Source: Lichtheimia corymbifera B2541 (taxonomy: Eukaryota; Mucoromycota; Mucoromycetes; Mucorales; Lichtheimiaceae). From it: DNA of 64,000 nt. A program made the translations under genes and the position numbers. A model generated the notes under the pieces. That model was not told the origin of the DNA. It did no database searches and saw only the letters and a list, made by a program, of their open reading frames with translations. Below, in pieces: positions 1 to 13,074 of the stretch. The DNA lies in NCBI GenBank assembly GCA_000697475.1, contig JNEU01000976.1, positions 17,446 to 81,445 on the forward strand, read 5' to 3'. How positions within the stretch are numbered: the stretch's first letter is position 1; each line of letters begins with the position of its first letter.

Positions 1-1200
1 AAATGGCATTTACCTTCTTTTTGACCTTGAAGGACCTTGACAATGGATCGTTCTTTTTCCAAGTTTTGTAAAAGAGATTGAATGGTAGGTTGAGATTGTT
101 CATCCGTTATAGTAGTAGTAGTTGTTGTCGCATTCTTTGTAGAATTGGCGAGACTACTGGCACTTTGTTTCTTGTTGAGACTTTTGTTGGATGATTGAGA
201 TCGGATCTTGTTGTTGCCACCAACACCACCTGGGATTTGAGATGGTTTACGTAGTCTAGAAGAAGAGGTGGTCGGTGTTGGGCGAGGCGTAGAAGGTGAT
301 TGCTGTTGCTTGTTGGAAGCACTACTACTAGTGCTACTGGATGTGGTGGAAGAGGGTGTTGTACTTTTGATATTATTGTTGTTGTTTGATCCAGTAGCAG
401 CGATGGCGGCTACAGCAGCTGCTTTAGATGCATTGGAATGATATCGAGGTCGAGCTAAACGTGAAGGTGTTGCTGATGAAGATGTCTTTGTGGGTGCCAC
501 TGAGGTTGATGATTTGTCGGTATTTGTTGGTTTGGGTGGCACAGGTGCTACATCATGCGTTTGTTGTTGTTGTTGTTGCTGTTGCTGCTGCTTGTCCTCT
601 TCTTCTTCTATAGATGTAAAATATCATCAGCTGTTATTCTATTCTACATGTTTCTTTCTATACATTACCTGGTTGTTCTGCCTGACTAGGAGGTGGTGTT
701 ACAGGTTTTTCTGGTGTGGCTAATCATCTATGATGAGTTGTCATTTCATATAAAAGAGAGAGAATGTGTGACACTTTACCAATATCCAATGACGGAGGTG
801 GATCATTTTTAACAGCGGTGCTTAGACATGGCATGGATGGTTGATTCGTAGGTGCAGGACGCGCTCGTAAAGAGCCCATGCTTTGACGTTTATGCGGAAA
901 GAATCCACTATACAAGCATATTAGTGCTTTGTTGAACAGGGAGAAGGGAAGAAGAAGAGCATTAGATCCCTTATCCTACCTTAGCCGTTTGCTCTTGACT
1001 GACTTGTCGTCGTCAGCGTCATTGCTAGGTGGTTGTTGTGTATGTTGCTCGGATACTATTCAATGGTCAAGTCAGCCAATGGTCCTCATGAGCCAAGGTT
1101 GCTACTACTACTGCTACTACTACTGCGACTGACCTGCGGATGACTTTTTCCCCAGACCCAACTTTTTCCAAAACTTTGGAGTGGAAGACTTGGAAGACAT
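1..1200 (-). CDS. Ser/Thr/Gln-rich low-complexity protein, 3' end cut by window edge
   Basis: I do not recognise this gene. Splicing gives one frame: exons 1200-1134, 1055-980, 907-780, 719-669 and 605 to beyond base 1, all with GT-AG ends and matching phases. The start is the ATG at 1198-1200, followed by a short basic segment with FWKKLGLGKKS. The protein then alternates Pro/Ser-rich, polyGln (about ten Gln just after the last junction), polyAsn and Ser/Thr-rich tracts, with basic patches such as KSKRLSGFFPHKRQS. The last visible residues may form a short amphipathic helix (LLQNLERSIVKVLQ). It lies downstream of the velvet gene on the same strand, 309 bases away. No domain is visible; a disordered scaffold or regulator would fit, but that is a guess. 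The gene is real with moderate confidence because five junctions agree in phase. Confidence 0.6.
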
Positions 1201-1509
1201 TGCGACAACAAGGAAGAGTCCAAAAGGACAATGAAAAGGAGCGATGAGAAAATGGGAATGAAGAAAAAGGAAAAAGAAAGTGATGGACAAAGAAGTGAAT
1301 ATGACAGTTGAACAAGGTAATGTGCCTCGCTTCCATCTTTATTTTTTCCTGCGGAGATAGTGCCTTTCTACCCCTCAAACCACGCGCTTGCATTTCATCC
1401 CGGGTTTTTATGGTGGGTGCAACATCATTGTTCTCTCTCTCTCTCTCTCTTTCTTTATATAATATAAACTTGTACTTTTTTCTTCAATGCAAAATGATGA
1501 AATCTCCAC
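1201..1509. other. Intergenic spacer between velvet gene and the low-complexity gene
   Basis: This stretch lies between two minus-strand genes and should hold the velvet 3' UTR and the promoter of the next gene. It contains a (CT)n run at about 1434-1451, which reads as a purine run on the coding strand. No ORF of interest is visible. Confidence 0.5.
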
Positions 1510-3552
1510 TCAATTGGGAGTTTGACTATCTTGTGAATGAAATGGATCTGCTATGCTAGTAGTAGTCGTCGTCGTCGTCGATGAATTTCGTTTCCTACTA
1601 GTGCCTCGTGGTTTTGTATCGCTTCGAATTGGTATCTTGACGCCTTGTTTTGCAAAGCACTGGGACAATGCGGTGGGTGCTATCATCACAATCAATTTCC
1701 CTATTCTTTCCTCCTCTCTCATTGCTACTTACAAACAACACCTGGAAATGCCTTTGCTGTATAAGCTATAAACACATCCGAAAAAGCGGTTGTCACCACA
1801 TTGCTGATGCTTTGAGTATTTACAGTATGCTGCTTGGGTGATGATGGTAATGAAGTTGATGATGCTGCTGTTGCTGCTGCAGTGGTGCTGGTGCTAATAG
1901 TAGTAGTGCTTGTGGTTGTTGTTGTAGTATTAGAGGAGTGTATCAATCTACATGGAGATGAGCGATTCGTCTTTCTTTTTTTTTCTAAATGAATCACTTA
2001 CGAAGTTCCAATGTTCAACAAAGAAAATAAAAGACGGAATTTGCCTTCAGACCGTAAACTGAGATCATGGAATACATAAAAAATGCCAAACTCGCCATCC
2101 ACGTTATAGAGTTTAGCTCCTGTGGCAACACAGGCACCCACGAGATTACGCATAGCAACGGAAGAAGAAGAAGAAGCATGACTTGCTGTAGCAGCCGCTG
2201 ATGATGACGATGACGCAGAATAGACCATGTTGGCTGGTTTGGCCATATCTTGTTGCCAACAATCACAAAACACCACCAAAAAAGACGTATCAATATCACT
2301 AAAAGAGGCGTCAATAGGGATCGTTATCATCAGCATCACGACAAACCTATTACCGAGCTGGAATCAGGGTACCATCCAAAGTACGCACAATTAATTGCAC
2401 AATGGGAGGTGGTGATATGGGTCGGCGATCCTTGTCACCAAATCCGCACATTCGCGCTCTTGAGGGTTGCTGCACCACTTTTAATTCAAATCTTAAAAAA
2501 GAAAATTAGAACCACACACGTGTACGTATATTACATGTACACACTTACTGAGCATTCTGTAATTGGTCAGAGGAGATGATGGGCTCTTGCCTTGAATGCA
2601 AAGACTCGTTTTGAGGATCGTCCATCATGGCTGAAGGGGTTGTTGCTGGTGTGGGTGTGGGTGTTGTAGTTGTTGTTGTTGTTGTTGTTGTTGTTGTGGC
2701 TGTCCATGCTGTTGCATACGACAGAGAATGTAGTCCTGGTGACCATGAATCATCATTTTGGGTTGCAATGCAGGAAGAATTACTGCTTCCTGGTGCCCTT
2801 GCCATCGAAACCAGTCGACCAAATAAGGCTTGTTCTTGACATTGTTGTTGCTGTTGTTCTTTTACGTATTCAAAATCTTCCAAAGCAACAGCGGCGGCGG
2901 CCTGCGCTACCATTGCTGCTTCTTGTTGCTGTTGCTGTTGCTGTTGTTGTTGTTCCATAGCTGCTGCTTGTTCGATGGCTGCTACTTGTTGCTGCCACAT
3001 ATGTTGTTGTTCGTTTGCTGCCAATGATGAGGATGCTCTGGAGGGTCCTGGAAGAGGTGTCAACGTAGGATCATACTGTTCTTGTTCATGTCGTCCTAAA
3101 CAAACATTGACATACGTACTTAGGAAACTGGTTCCTTTATGATGATAATGATGATTTTCGATGATCATGACAACGACGCGGTATATGTATATGTCTACCT
3201 TGTCAAGGCGCGTTCAACTGAACTTACCGGGCAAAAAGATCGGAACTGAAGAACCAGTAATCACTCCATCGTCAATATTCTCCCCCAAATAATATGGGTA
3301 AAAAGGCTGCTGCTGTTGTTGTTGTTGTTGAGTAGTCGTGTCTATCAAATACTGATGATGGTGCATATTACTACCACCATCTTGTGTTGCAGTCATAAAA
3401 GTTGGCATCGGCTCATCGTCCAAAAGACGCTGTTGTTGCTGTTGTTGTTGATACTGCGTAGAAAGATCATGATAGGGACTACGTGTTTGCTCAGTTGTTG
3501 ACTTTGATGAATCATCTTGTTGATATTCGCCCGTCCCACCAGACGGCAACAT
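1510..3552 (-). CDS. Velvet-domain transcriptional regulator (VelB/VosA type), polyGln-rich
   Basis: Velvet factors are fungal DNA-binding regulators that couple development, stress and secondary metabolism, usually as dimers in the nucleus. Exons are 3552-3228, 3095-2549, 2491-2354, 2298-2002, 1947-1733 and 1679-1510, about 563 residues. The first ~290 residues are disordered, with Gln, Thr and Ala runs. The velvet domain starts near residue 292 with FELKVVQQPSRARMCGFG and KDRRPISPPPIVQL. It continues with NLVGACVATGAKLYNVDGE and the FVFHDLSLR-like strand FYVFHDLSLRSEGKFRLLFS, then TAFSDVFIAYTAKAFPG, and closes with ALSQCFAKQGVKIPIR. Two low-complexity insertions (Ser/Ala near 2160-2220 and Thr/Ala near 1855-1935) interrupt the domain; VelB proteins are known to carry an insertion. 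Assignment to VelB rather than VosA is open. The stop could also be bypassed by a further exon, which I could not find. Confidence 0.87.
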
Positions 3553-6500
3553 GGCAAATCAAAAAAAAGCTATTGTGTGTGTTGCTATCTAAACACTCGC
3601 CAAAGGTCGTCGTTATCAAAAGGAATGTAAGAGCCTGGCTGTTGACTTTTTGATAATGATGATGGTGATGATAGTAGCTGCTGTTATCGATGTCGTGGTG
3701 AATAACGAAGCTTTATGTTTCAAAAGAAGAAAAAGAAGGGAAGAAAAAGGTGACCTGAGCCGCGGGGCAAGAAAAAAAAAGATACAGAAAGATAAAAGGG
3801 GGAGAGAGAGAAAGAAAAAAAAAAGTGAATGAGTGAGAGAATGAATAAAAGAATGCAAGGCAAGAGGCTGTCACGTACAAAAAATACTTGGCAAGGTACA
3901 CATATCAAAACCATCCTTGATACTGGTCATTCTCTGGCAGATGATGATATTGTTTTCTCGGAGGTGGGCAAGGCTGCTCACGCGCTGCATATACATCCCC
4001 TTCCCATCTATCTTTTCCCACTTTTTCGCACACCCACATATGTTCATGGATTATGCATGCATGCTATTTTTTTCATCCCCCCACGAACCAACCCAAGCAA
4101 CCCAGGTTGCCTTTACTACACACATGCATGTATGCATCTATACACTCACATTACTGCGTACTACTATTCGTTTTTTTGGGGGGGGTGCGTGGGGAAGCAG
4201 CTTTTATGAATGAGACAACATGGATGACAGATCAAAACATTTTTACAATAACAGTGACAATGTCAAGTTATCTGACAATAAGGATGATCGGTGGTGTACC
4301 GTAGGGCAAACAATCAAGAACAAAAGAACACATGTACCATGGTAATTCCATGGACGCACGTGCAGTTGCGAATAATAATGGTGGGAAATGCAAAAGTGCG
4401 TGTGTGTATGTGAGCGTCCCATGACCCATGGGTTGTACACACAATAAGGCAAATGTGCAGTGGATGATGTCTACGCACAACCTTGGGAACTCCTTTTAGT
4501 CTAGAACCAGAAGATAAAGAATGTAATGAAAAAAAGGTGCTGCCTTTCTCGGGTGTCCTCGTGTCTGGTGAAACCGTGTGGTACTGCCATCTGTGTCTAA
4601 TGTATGTATGGTGTAAATGGTGGTGTGTGGCTTTACTCATTTGTCGTCATTGTTCTTGTTTTTTATACACCGCATATGCACAAAGAAGAGGGGATAAATG
4701 ATGATGTGCAGTGTGTATGTGTCTCGCGGTGTCTTTGGGAAGGTAACACACGCACGCTAAATGATTTGACATTGTCGTGCACGTGTTGCAGTTTCAGACA
4801 ACAGGCGTACAACAAAAGAGGTAAAATAATAGTTTTGAGAAAAAGCCGATCTCAAACATCCCCGTGGAGAGTGCAAAGAGAGCAAGGTCCCCCCTAATTG
4901 TTGCATTTGAAAAATGTTCGAGTACATGCAGCGTCGTCCTACTGATGAACATCTGATAAGCAGCAGCCCATTGGCGGGCCGACAATGCTCCCGCCATCAT
5001 CCCTCTATGTATTTGTTTGAAAGAAGTGTGCAGCTGCTACTGGTCGATATGCACGAAACAAGGTCACCACCGCTGTTGGGAAGAAACGGGTATATGGGTC
5101 AGGCATCAGACACAAAAAAAAAAAAAAAAAAGAATGATGGGACTCAAAGATCAAGAGAGAGGGGATTTGATTGGATATGATTTTATGATAAACATCAGGT
5201 CCCAGACATTGCTGTGATGTGGGCCCACTAACATGCACGCACTGTCTCCCCGCACCACCTGGCTGGTTTTTCTTGGCACTGAAACATTTTTTGGAGAATC
5301 TCTGGGCAATAAGATCAACGCATTGATACAGGTTCCTAGTAAGGTGAGACCATTAATGATTTCTATTTCAACATTATCGTTTTCAATGCGTTGGTTATAT
5401 AAGAAATGAAGGCGGTTCAATGGATATGGCAGCGTTCCACTGTCTTGGAGAGATAAAAAAGATTGTTACAAACCTAATCCAATCGCAGCTAGATTTTCAG
5501 TGATGTTACCATGGAATTTTCAAAAAAGTGATAACGACGCTCAACCTTAATGCTAACGTGGCCGTGGATCAGTTTTCGCATGACACACCTTATCTTGTTT
5601 TGTGTTGCCATTTCCCACCCTTCGTACGATATCAGTCCACTCAAGATCGAGTTGTTGCTTCTTCTGACTTTTTTTTTTGTGGGAAATTACACGGTTTCGA
5701 CATGCAGCAGTAACAGCAGCAGTAGTAACTCTTCCCGATGATGTCCGTCGCTGGTTGTGCAAAATCGAGATGAGATGGGCCAAGGGAAAAAAAGTTTGGG
5801 TAATAGGATTTTTTTTGCCTTTCCCTCTTTCCTTTTGGAAATCAGAAAAACAGACATTCTGTTTCCATGGCAAATGAATCAGGTGATGTTATGACGAAGG
5901 TTGTTGAATGCCAATGACAAACAAAAACATGCAAAACATGTTGTCGTCGGATAAAGGTCTAGGCATATGTACCCTATCGCTCACACATAAGGGGTCCCCG
6001 CATCAACGTGAATCGGATCTCCTTGTCAAATGGCGATTAAATTATTTACATCAATGTGTGTGCACGAATCCCACAGACATCAGTGGACTAGGCTACATAT
6101 GCTCTAGTCGCATGCGTCAGGTTGCTGCGATGTCACCAAACCACCCACGTGCTTGAATGCCTTTTACATGCCTCCACACTGATACGTATCATTACGCAAA
6201 TTCGTGACAGCCAATGTAATCAGGGCAACAGTATACAAGAAGAGTGACGCAATAATGAAAAACATGCTCACAACATGTTACAATGTCAATGACTACTACT
6301 ACCACGGCAGCAGCATGCATACCTGTGTATAGCCCATGTGTTTCATGGATAGTTGATTTTACATTCTGGTTGGGTTGCTGACATGGAAACCATGTTTGCA
6401 ACCCACCAACAAGAGCTAAATAATCGTTGGTATACATGAGTGACGATGAAACCAGGGATCGGCAAAAGTTAAGAATGATTTACACTCCACCGATCAAGAT

Positions 6501-7340
6501 TATGCAGCCGTGCTCGAAAAAGAAATGATCCGCTTCTCCATATACACGCATGCACGTCGCGCCGAAGATATCTTATTATCCAGCGATCCTCGCATGCCTA
6601 TCGTCTGGAGCACTGCTCTATAAATATATATATACCGCCCTTTGTAAAAGAATGCACGGGCCACCGAACATGAGCCAGGGTTTCTTTGTCAGCGGAGCAC
6701 ATGTATTATAAAAGAGCGGCATTATATCGGGGCTTTTCATAGTATACTTCTAATGAGTATGCTAGCATCTACGGATTTGCAACTCGCCTTATGTATGGAT
6801 ATTCAATTGGAATGAAAGTGCTGCGATAAAAAGTCAATCTTGATAAGAGACATTTTCTGCCATGTTATCATCGATTACTTATTGAAGAATTAACACCACT
6901 CCCAATGACCTCGGTGAGCACAAGCCATGAGATCATCTTATGTTTGGGTCATCGTAATTATCAAGAAACAACCTTCAATGCTATTTATTCTCAAGAGGAT
7001 AAACATTAATGTGTAGGAGAGGATGCATGTTTGGCGTGTATATAAGAAGAATGGATTTAAGGTTATTCATCATTGAAAATAAAGTTCATTATAGTGGAGA
7101 CAATGTTCACGAATCGAGATCCAGAGCATTGTTAAATGACATGCGTCGTACACATAATAGCCTCCATGGGTTGTTGCACAAACTTAAACTAGATTCTTCT
7201 TCAACAACTGAGTCATTATAAACTGCTGGATGCTTAGATTTCCACCACAACATGCACAAAAGAGCAGCAATTGCAAAGAGAGATATCCCATTCTTATTTT
7301 TAATGGAAAAAAGGGTGTGCTTTTTCTTGTCAAAGAGTAT
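3553..7340. other. Long gene-free stretch upstream of velvet
   Basis: This 3.8 kb holds no ORF with a recognisable domain, and the short ORFs are not linked by convincing splice sites. It contains A-rich and G-rich simple tracts (poly-A at 5114-5131, a G run near 4177-4183), repeated TGCATG motifs near 4050-4140, and an AT-rich TATA-like stretch at 6618-6632. It is probably the long velvet promoter plus untranslated and spacer DNA. Non-coding RNA genes cannot be excluded by eye. Confidence 0.5.
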
Positions 7341-8518
7341 TTACATGGTGGGATGACGTTTTCGGATAGCTAGTTGTTGCTGATCCTTGAAGAGCTTTTG
7401 TAAATGCATGACGACTTGAGGCGAAGTGACATTATGAGAGCGACTGAATTCATTGGCCAGAGCTAATGGGTCATCATATAAGCGTACAGGGACTTGGACG
7501 GTGTTGCCTGATTCAAGCTCAATGTTGATACGAATGACGACAGGATTGATTTGTTGCTTGGGTGCCGGTTTGAAAGGATGATGTTGCAAATTGGGATTCA
7601 CGGGTATTGGAGAAAGACCAGGAGGTCTCTTGTTGTGGTTGGGTGGACTGGTATTATCTTCAAGTTGATGAATGGCATTACGGAATAAGCCAGGTGGAGG
7701 TCGCATCGATGCTGGTCTTTGAGATCTTGGATCAGGTTTCAAAGATGTTGCCATTCCTCCATAAAGCTCATGTTCACCAGCAGTAGTAGTAGTAGTAGTA
7801 ATAGGACGAGAAGGAGTAGTACGAGTAGCAGGAGACGGTGATTGAGTAATCGTTTGTTGCTGTTGTTTGTTGTTCTAATAGAAAGAAAGAAATGATGAGA
7901 TGATGAATTGCAAATGCCACTCAATCAATTTACCTGTTGAGCCGAGGATGGTGGAGGCTGTTCCCAAAAGGGTTCAGATACCAACGATTGTTGTGTCCAA
8001 GCATTATTCACTTTAGGAGGGGGTCGTGTTGTTGTTGGTGGAGGAGGTGGAGGAGACGGTTGATATTGTTGTTGTGGTGGTGGTTGAGAACGCTTCTTCA
8101 TGGATGATGTGGATGGTGTTGATTGAATTGAACGTTTTGATTGTTCTTTGGCATTGAAGTTATGATAAGATGATGGTTTTGGTGGTCTCTGTATGCATCC
8201 CAATATTAGCAAACTTTATATATATACATACGCGCGCGCACAGACGTGTACCTTTTTCTTATTGCTTGGTTGAGTAGAGGGTAACTTGAGTCGTTGACGT
8301 AGAATCTCGTCTTCATTGACAGGTTTATAGTTGCGTCCTTTACGATGCAGATCGCCGCTGCCAATACCATTTGTCTTGATCTTGAATGAAGGGTCAAGTA
8401 ACGTGTCCCAGCCAGCAGGTGCAGCATTGGTGTCAATCGGCGTGTTGGCATGTTGTGCTTGGTCTCCCCATGCAGCCACTACTGGACCATATTCGTCGTC
8501 ACTGTTGTCACTATCCAT
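7341..8518 (-). CDS. Uncharacterised proline-rich protein with a conserved-looking C-terminal domain
   Basis: Function not recognised. Exons are 8518-8252, 8188-7934 and 7874-7341, all in phase 0, giving about 351 residues. I chose the ATG at 8518 because the acidic start MDSDNSDDEYGPVV looks like a real N terminus; an in-frame ATG lies at 8563. The middle is Pro/Gln/Thr-rich and disordered. The last ~70 residues look folded: INPVVIRINIELESGNTVQV, then RLYDDPLALANEFSRSHN and VMHLQKLFKDQQQ. That pattern (two strands, then a D-P-x-x-L-A-x-x-F helix) recalls a small ubiquitin-like or protein-binding module seen at the C-terminus of other fungal proteins, but I cannot name it. The gene is divergent from RQC2 across a 208-base spacer. 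Confidence 0.68.
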
Positions 8519-8726
8519 GTATGTGTGTGTGCGTGTGTGCTTCGAGGAGGTACAAAGGTACAAGCAAAAACAAGAAATAGAGAGGGAGAAAGAGAAGCTG
8601 TTGACTGTGTGCCGCTCCAGAAACCCAATTATTGTGCTACGACACTAGACACTTTTTTCGGTGTATGCTGCTATTGATGCTGCGACACACGTCTCTTTTC
8701 CCTTCTTCCACTGCCACTTTTTCGTC
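8519..8726. promoter_or_regulatory. Shared divergent promoter region, unknown gene / RQC2
   Basis: Only 208 bases separate the two divergent start codons, so both promoters must lie here or overlap. A GT-repeat tract follows the minus-strand start (8520-8538) and a pyrimidine-rich run precedes the RQC2 ATG (8693-8724). No clear TATA box is visible. Confidence 0.4.
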
Positions 8727-11700
8727 ATGAAGCAACGTTTCAGTGCTCTCGACATTCGTGCAACTGTTATCAACTTTCGTGAACGGTACGCATTCAACTC
8801 GCCTTCAACGGCAACAACAATAACTCACTGATCGTCAGGTTGACCAATCTGCGTCTGCAAAACATTTACGATGTCGATGCCAAGACGTTTTTATTGAAGT
8901 TTGCAAAGGTAAAGAAACAGATAACTAAGCTATATAATAAACACTATGCTCAACCAACTCGAATAGCCGGATGATAAAGAATTGGTGTTGATAGAGTCTG
9001 GTATTCGACTTCACAGCACGCAATTCAGTCGTGATAAGCAAGTGACACCATCACCCTTTTGTGCCAAGGTAAGACAACATCTATTCCACGAGTTACAAGT
9101 ATATTCAATCATCCTTGTGATTAGATTCGAAAGCATCTGCGTACGCGTCGTCTTACCAATGTTCGTCAGCTGGGTGTGGATCGTGTTGTGGATTTCGAGT
9201 TTGCTGGTTCCGAGAAGAGTGTTGGCTATCATATCATTGCCGAATTCTATTCTTCGGTAAGTGGATCAGAGAGAGATTCACAAGTAGATATTGACCTTTG
9301 GCTCTTTTTAGGGTAACATCATTTTTACCGATGAAGAGTACAAGATCCTTGCATTGTTACGTGTGGTCAACTCGGGTGATGTCAAGATGGCTGTCGGCGA
9401 TACCTATGATGTCCAACGCGCATTGCCTGATTTCCCAAAAATCGAATTCAACAAGCTGCAGTCAGTGCTTCGTAATGCAGGTCCCAAGGATACCCTTAAG
9501 AAGGTGCTCAACATTTCCTATGGTAAGGTTGGATCATTGCATTCAGTGTATGTGTAATATATTAAGGATCACATGTATCTGTGTAGAATATGGCCCGGCT
9601 ATGGTAGAACACATTATTCTACGCGCCAATTTGGATCCTGGTATGAAAGTGGCATCAGACTTTGATTGCTCAGATGGTAAGCATTATATCATTGTCATAT
9701 GGGAGTATACATATCTTATTCTTTTCAACAGATTCACCCGCCCTAAAGGCGCTTATGGAAGCATTAAAGGAAGGTGATGAGATGATTGAATCCACCAAGA
9801 ACAATGTTCCAAAGGTACATATGATCCTTGACGATGGTGGCATATCAACTAAAACACAATTTTGCTTGTCAGGGCTACATTATTCTTTCGGAAAAGACAA
9901 AGACTGGAGAAGATGGAAAGCAGGAAACGATTGACATGTAAGCACATGGATATGTCTAACGATTCTACTATTTGGCTGACCGTGTTTTACAGCTATGACG
10001 AATACCATCCTTATTTATTCAAGCAGCATGAATCCAGAAAGTACAACGAGTTCCCCAAGTTTGATGCTGCCGTGGATGAATTCTACTCTGCAATCGAGGC
10101 GCAAAAAATTGAGTTGAAGGCTATGCAGCAGGTAATATAGATATCATTCTGCTTTGTATCATCCATTCACACATATCGTATGTAGGAACAAGCTGCTCTC
10201 CGAAAGCTGGAAGCTGTGCGTAGAGAACAAGAAAGCCGCGTGCAAGGATTATTGGAGCAACAGTTGACCAATGTACGCAAAGCCCAGCTTATTGAAGAGA
10301 ATGTTCCAATCGTGGATGCTGCCATTACCATTATCCGGAATGCTATTGCAAGTCAAATGGATTGGCGGGATTTACGTGAGCTTGTCAACCAAGAAAAGAG
10401 TCGTGGCAACCCAATTGCGCAAATCATTGATGATCTTAAGCTCGAAACCAACCAGATCACGCTATTGCTCTCGTATGTGTATTATGGGATTCGATGACAT
10501 AGTCTCGTGACTCATAGGTAATTATTTCTAGGAGTACCACCGACGATGAATCGGATACCAGTGACGAGGAATCTGAGGATGAAGGAGAGGATGAGAGTGA
10601 GAGCGAGGATGAGGAAGAGGAACAACAACGACAACCTCAAGTGTACAAGATTGATGTGGATATCTCAGCAACAGCTTATGCCAATGCTCGAAAGTACTAC
10701 GATCAAAAGAAGAGCACAGCACTGAAACATGAAAAGACGATTGCTGCATCATCCAAGGTAAAAGGAAAGCATATACAATCTCATCCATATGCTGATTTAT
10801 CTATTTCTATGCAGGCCATGAAATCAGCCGAGCGCAAAATCAAAAAGGACCTCAAGGAAACACGCATCACCACGTCCATCAATAAGATCCGTAAGCCGTT
10901 TTGGTTTGAAAAGTTCCTTTGGTTTATCTCCACTGAAGGATTTTTGGTGATTGCTGGTCGGGATATGCAACAAAATGAGATGCTCGTCAAGCGCTACTTG
11001 CGCAAAGGTAAGGAGGAAACGATGAACAACAATGATAGGGTATTAATGTATGAAAAAATTAGATGATGCCTATGTTCACGCAGATTTGCATGGTGCAGCT
11101 TCCGTTATTGTCAAGAACAAGCCCGAGTGTGCCGGCCAACCTATTCCTCCAAGCACTCTGTTTCAAGCTGGTATCATGTCTGTTTGTCAAAGCAAGGCTT
11201 GGGATGCAAAGATTGTCACTAGCGCTTACTGGGTTCATGCCGATCAGGCAAGTACGTCATATCCCATACCTTGGTACGTGTAACTGACACCATTTCTTAG
11301 GTTTCCAAATCCGCCCCCACGGGTGAATATTTGACAACCGGTAGTTTCATGATCCGCGGCAAAAAGAATTATTTGCCACCTGTGCAACTCGTCTATGGTT
11401 TTGGCTATCTCTTCAAGTTGGACGAGTCATCCATTGGTAACCATGTCAAGCGCAGCAGCAACGAAGATGAAGTAGCAACAACCCAATCATCTGCTGATGA
11501 CATTGAATCAAAGATTGACACATCAACAACGACGACGACACCCTCTGAAGTAAAGGAAGCTCAAGGTATGTATTTGGGGTGGATATATGAACAAATGACT
11601 TATGGTGTATCTTTCCATAGCAACACCACCCCAACCTGCTGCCGAGGAAAAGGAAAAGGAGAAGGAGAAGGAGGAAGAGGAGGAGGAGGAGGAGGAATCA

Positions 11701-13074
11701 TCATCGTCTGAAAGTGAAGAAGAGTTCCCAGATACACAATTGGCTCCCGTTCAGCAACCAAAGCAAGAACCTGATGAAGCTGCCAATGAAGAGTGGAAAA
11801 AATATGAATTGGAACAACATGGTTATGACCCTGACGCCGATAAATTACCAGAGTTTGCCCAATCTGGCGCTGCAGCTGAGAAAAAGGTATTTGGCGTCGT
11901 ATTAGAAATTTGCATGGATGACCAACATGAAAATGGAAAAATAGAACAAGCAAGCAATCAGTGCCAAGGAACGACGTCAAATGAAAAAGGGCAAAAAGGA
12001 TGGTCAAGAAGCTAACCAACAAGCACCCCAAAATGGCAAGAGCGGTAAAGCCAACAATCAAAAGGTAAAGGAATGCACCCCTATACCCGCATAAGCAATA
12101 CCTCTGACAAGACGTTATTGAAACAGCAACAACAACAACAGCAACAGCAGCAGAAATTATCACGAGGACAGCGTGCCAAAGCAAAAAAGATCAAGGAGAA
12201 ATATGGTGAACAGGATGAAGAAGAGCGTCGTTTACGTATGGAATTGCTGGGAGTAAGTCAAAGGTCGCACTGTGGATGATATCACTTTTTTTGATTGACA
12301 ATGATTGCCTAGTCAAACAAGGGACCACAGCCCAAGGGCAAAAAGGCAAAGAGGGAGGCTCAAGCCAAAGCCGAGCGACTTGCAAAAGAAAAGGAACTTG
12401 CAGAACGTAAGGCTGCTGCCGCTGCCAAGGAAGCTGAACGAAAAGCGGCTGAAGCAGCTGCTGCTAAACAAGATCAAGACCATGAACAGGTAAAAAAGGA
12501 AAGGCATACATAGGAAGGCTAAAGGGATATAAAGACTGATGCATATCTTTTAGGTGGAGCATGGTGAAGAGGATACGGAGCAAATTCGTCAAATGCTCAA
12601 GGAAGAGAATATTACTATGCTAGAGGAAGATGAAGTGGTATGTATCTGTCGATCATTCAAGGGTTGAATGTAAAGGCTAATCGTTTTATACAGGCTAATC
12701 TTTCTGTGCTGGATTCAATGACACCCAACCCATTGCCTGAAGATATCATTCATTTTGCCATCCCTGTATGTGCTCCTTACACCTCGTTGCAAAAATACAA
12801 GTACAAGGTCAAGTTGACACCTGGCACACTTAAGCGTGGCAAAGGTAAGCTTTATCAATGAATTCCTCACGTAAAGGATCACTTATTGATTCTCCATCCA
12901 ATAGCTCTGAAACAAGCACAATCTGTGTTTTTGAATTCATCCGAGTCAACGGCGCGTGAAAAGGAGCTCATTAAAAGTGTACCCGACATGGAAGCTATCA
13001 ATACCATGATGAGCAAGGTCAAGGTATCTGCACCCAACCTTGAAGCTAGCAAGCGGAAAAAGGGCAAGAAATAG
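8727..13074 (+). CDS. RQC2: Ribosome quality control complex subunit 2 (NEMF/Rqc2/Tae2 family)
   Basis: Rqc2 binds stalled 60S subunits with peptidyl-tRNA, recruits the Ltn1 ligase and adds C-terminal Ala/Thr tails. There are 21 exons: 8727-8785, 8839-8908, 8967-9068, 9125-9256, 9312-9522, 9587-9676, 9732-9814, 9873-9937, 9993-10131, 10186-10472, 10532-10757, 10815-11007, 11063-11247, 11301-11565, 11621-11886, 11945-12064, 12127-12252, 12313-12489, 12554-12637, 12694-12844 and 12905-13074. The product is about 1066 residues, close to human NEMF and yeast Rqc2. The N terminus has D9 ([10 protein letters not shown]) and a DR pair at residues 96-97 that fit the yeast tailing residues D9/D98/R99. 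Then come helical regions, the NFACT-R domain ([28 protein letters not shown], residues 556-566), an acidic/coiled-coil stretch ([27 protein letters not shown]) and the NFACT-C end ([16 protein letters not shown]). The intron at 11248-11300 uses a GC donor. Confidence 0.95.

Noticed and set aside
2670..3027. Leu/Val-rich ORFs opposite the velvet gene
   Set aside because: They are antisense readings of polyGln and Thr codons (CAA/CAG/ACA), not membrane proteins.
11641..11705. GA-rich stretch resembling a microsatellite
   Set aside because: It codes for the Glu/Lys-rich region of RQC2, which is acidic throughout the family.
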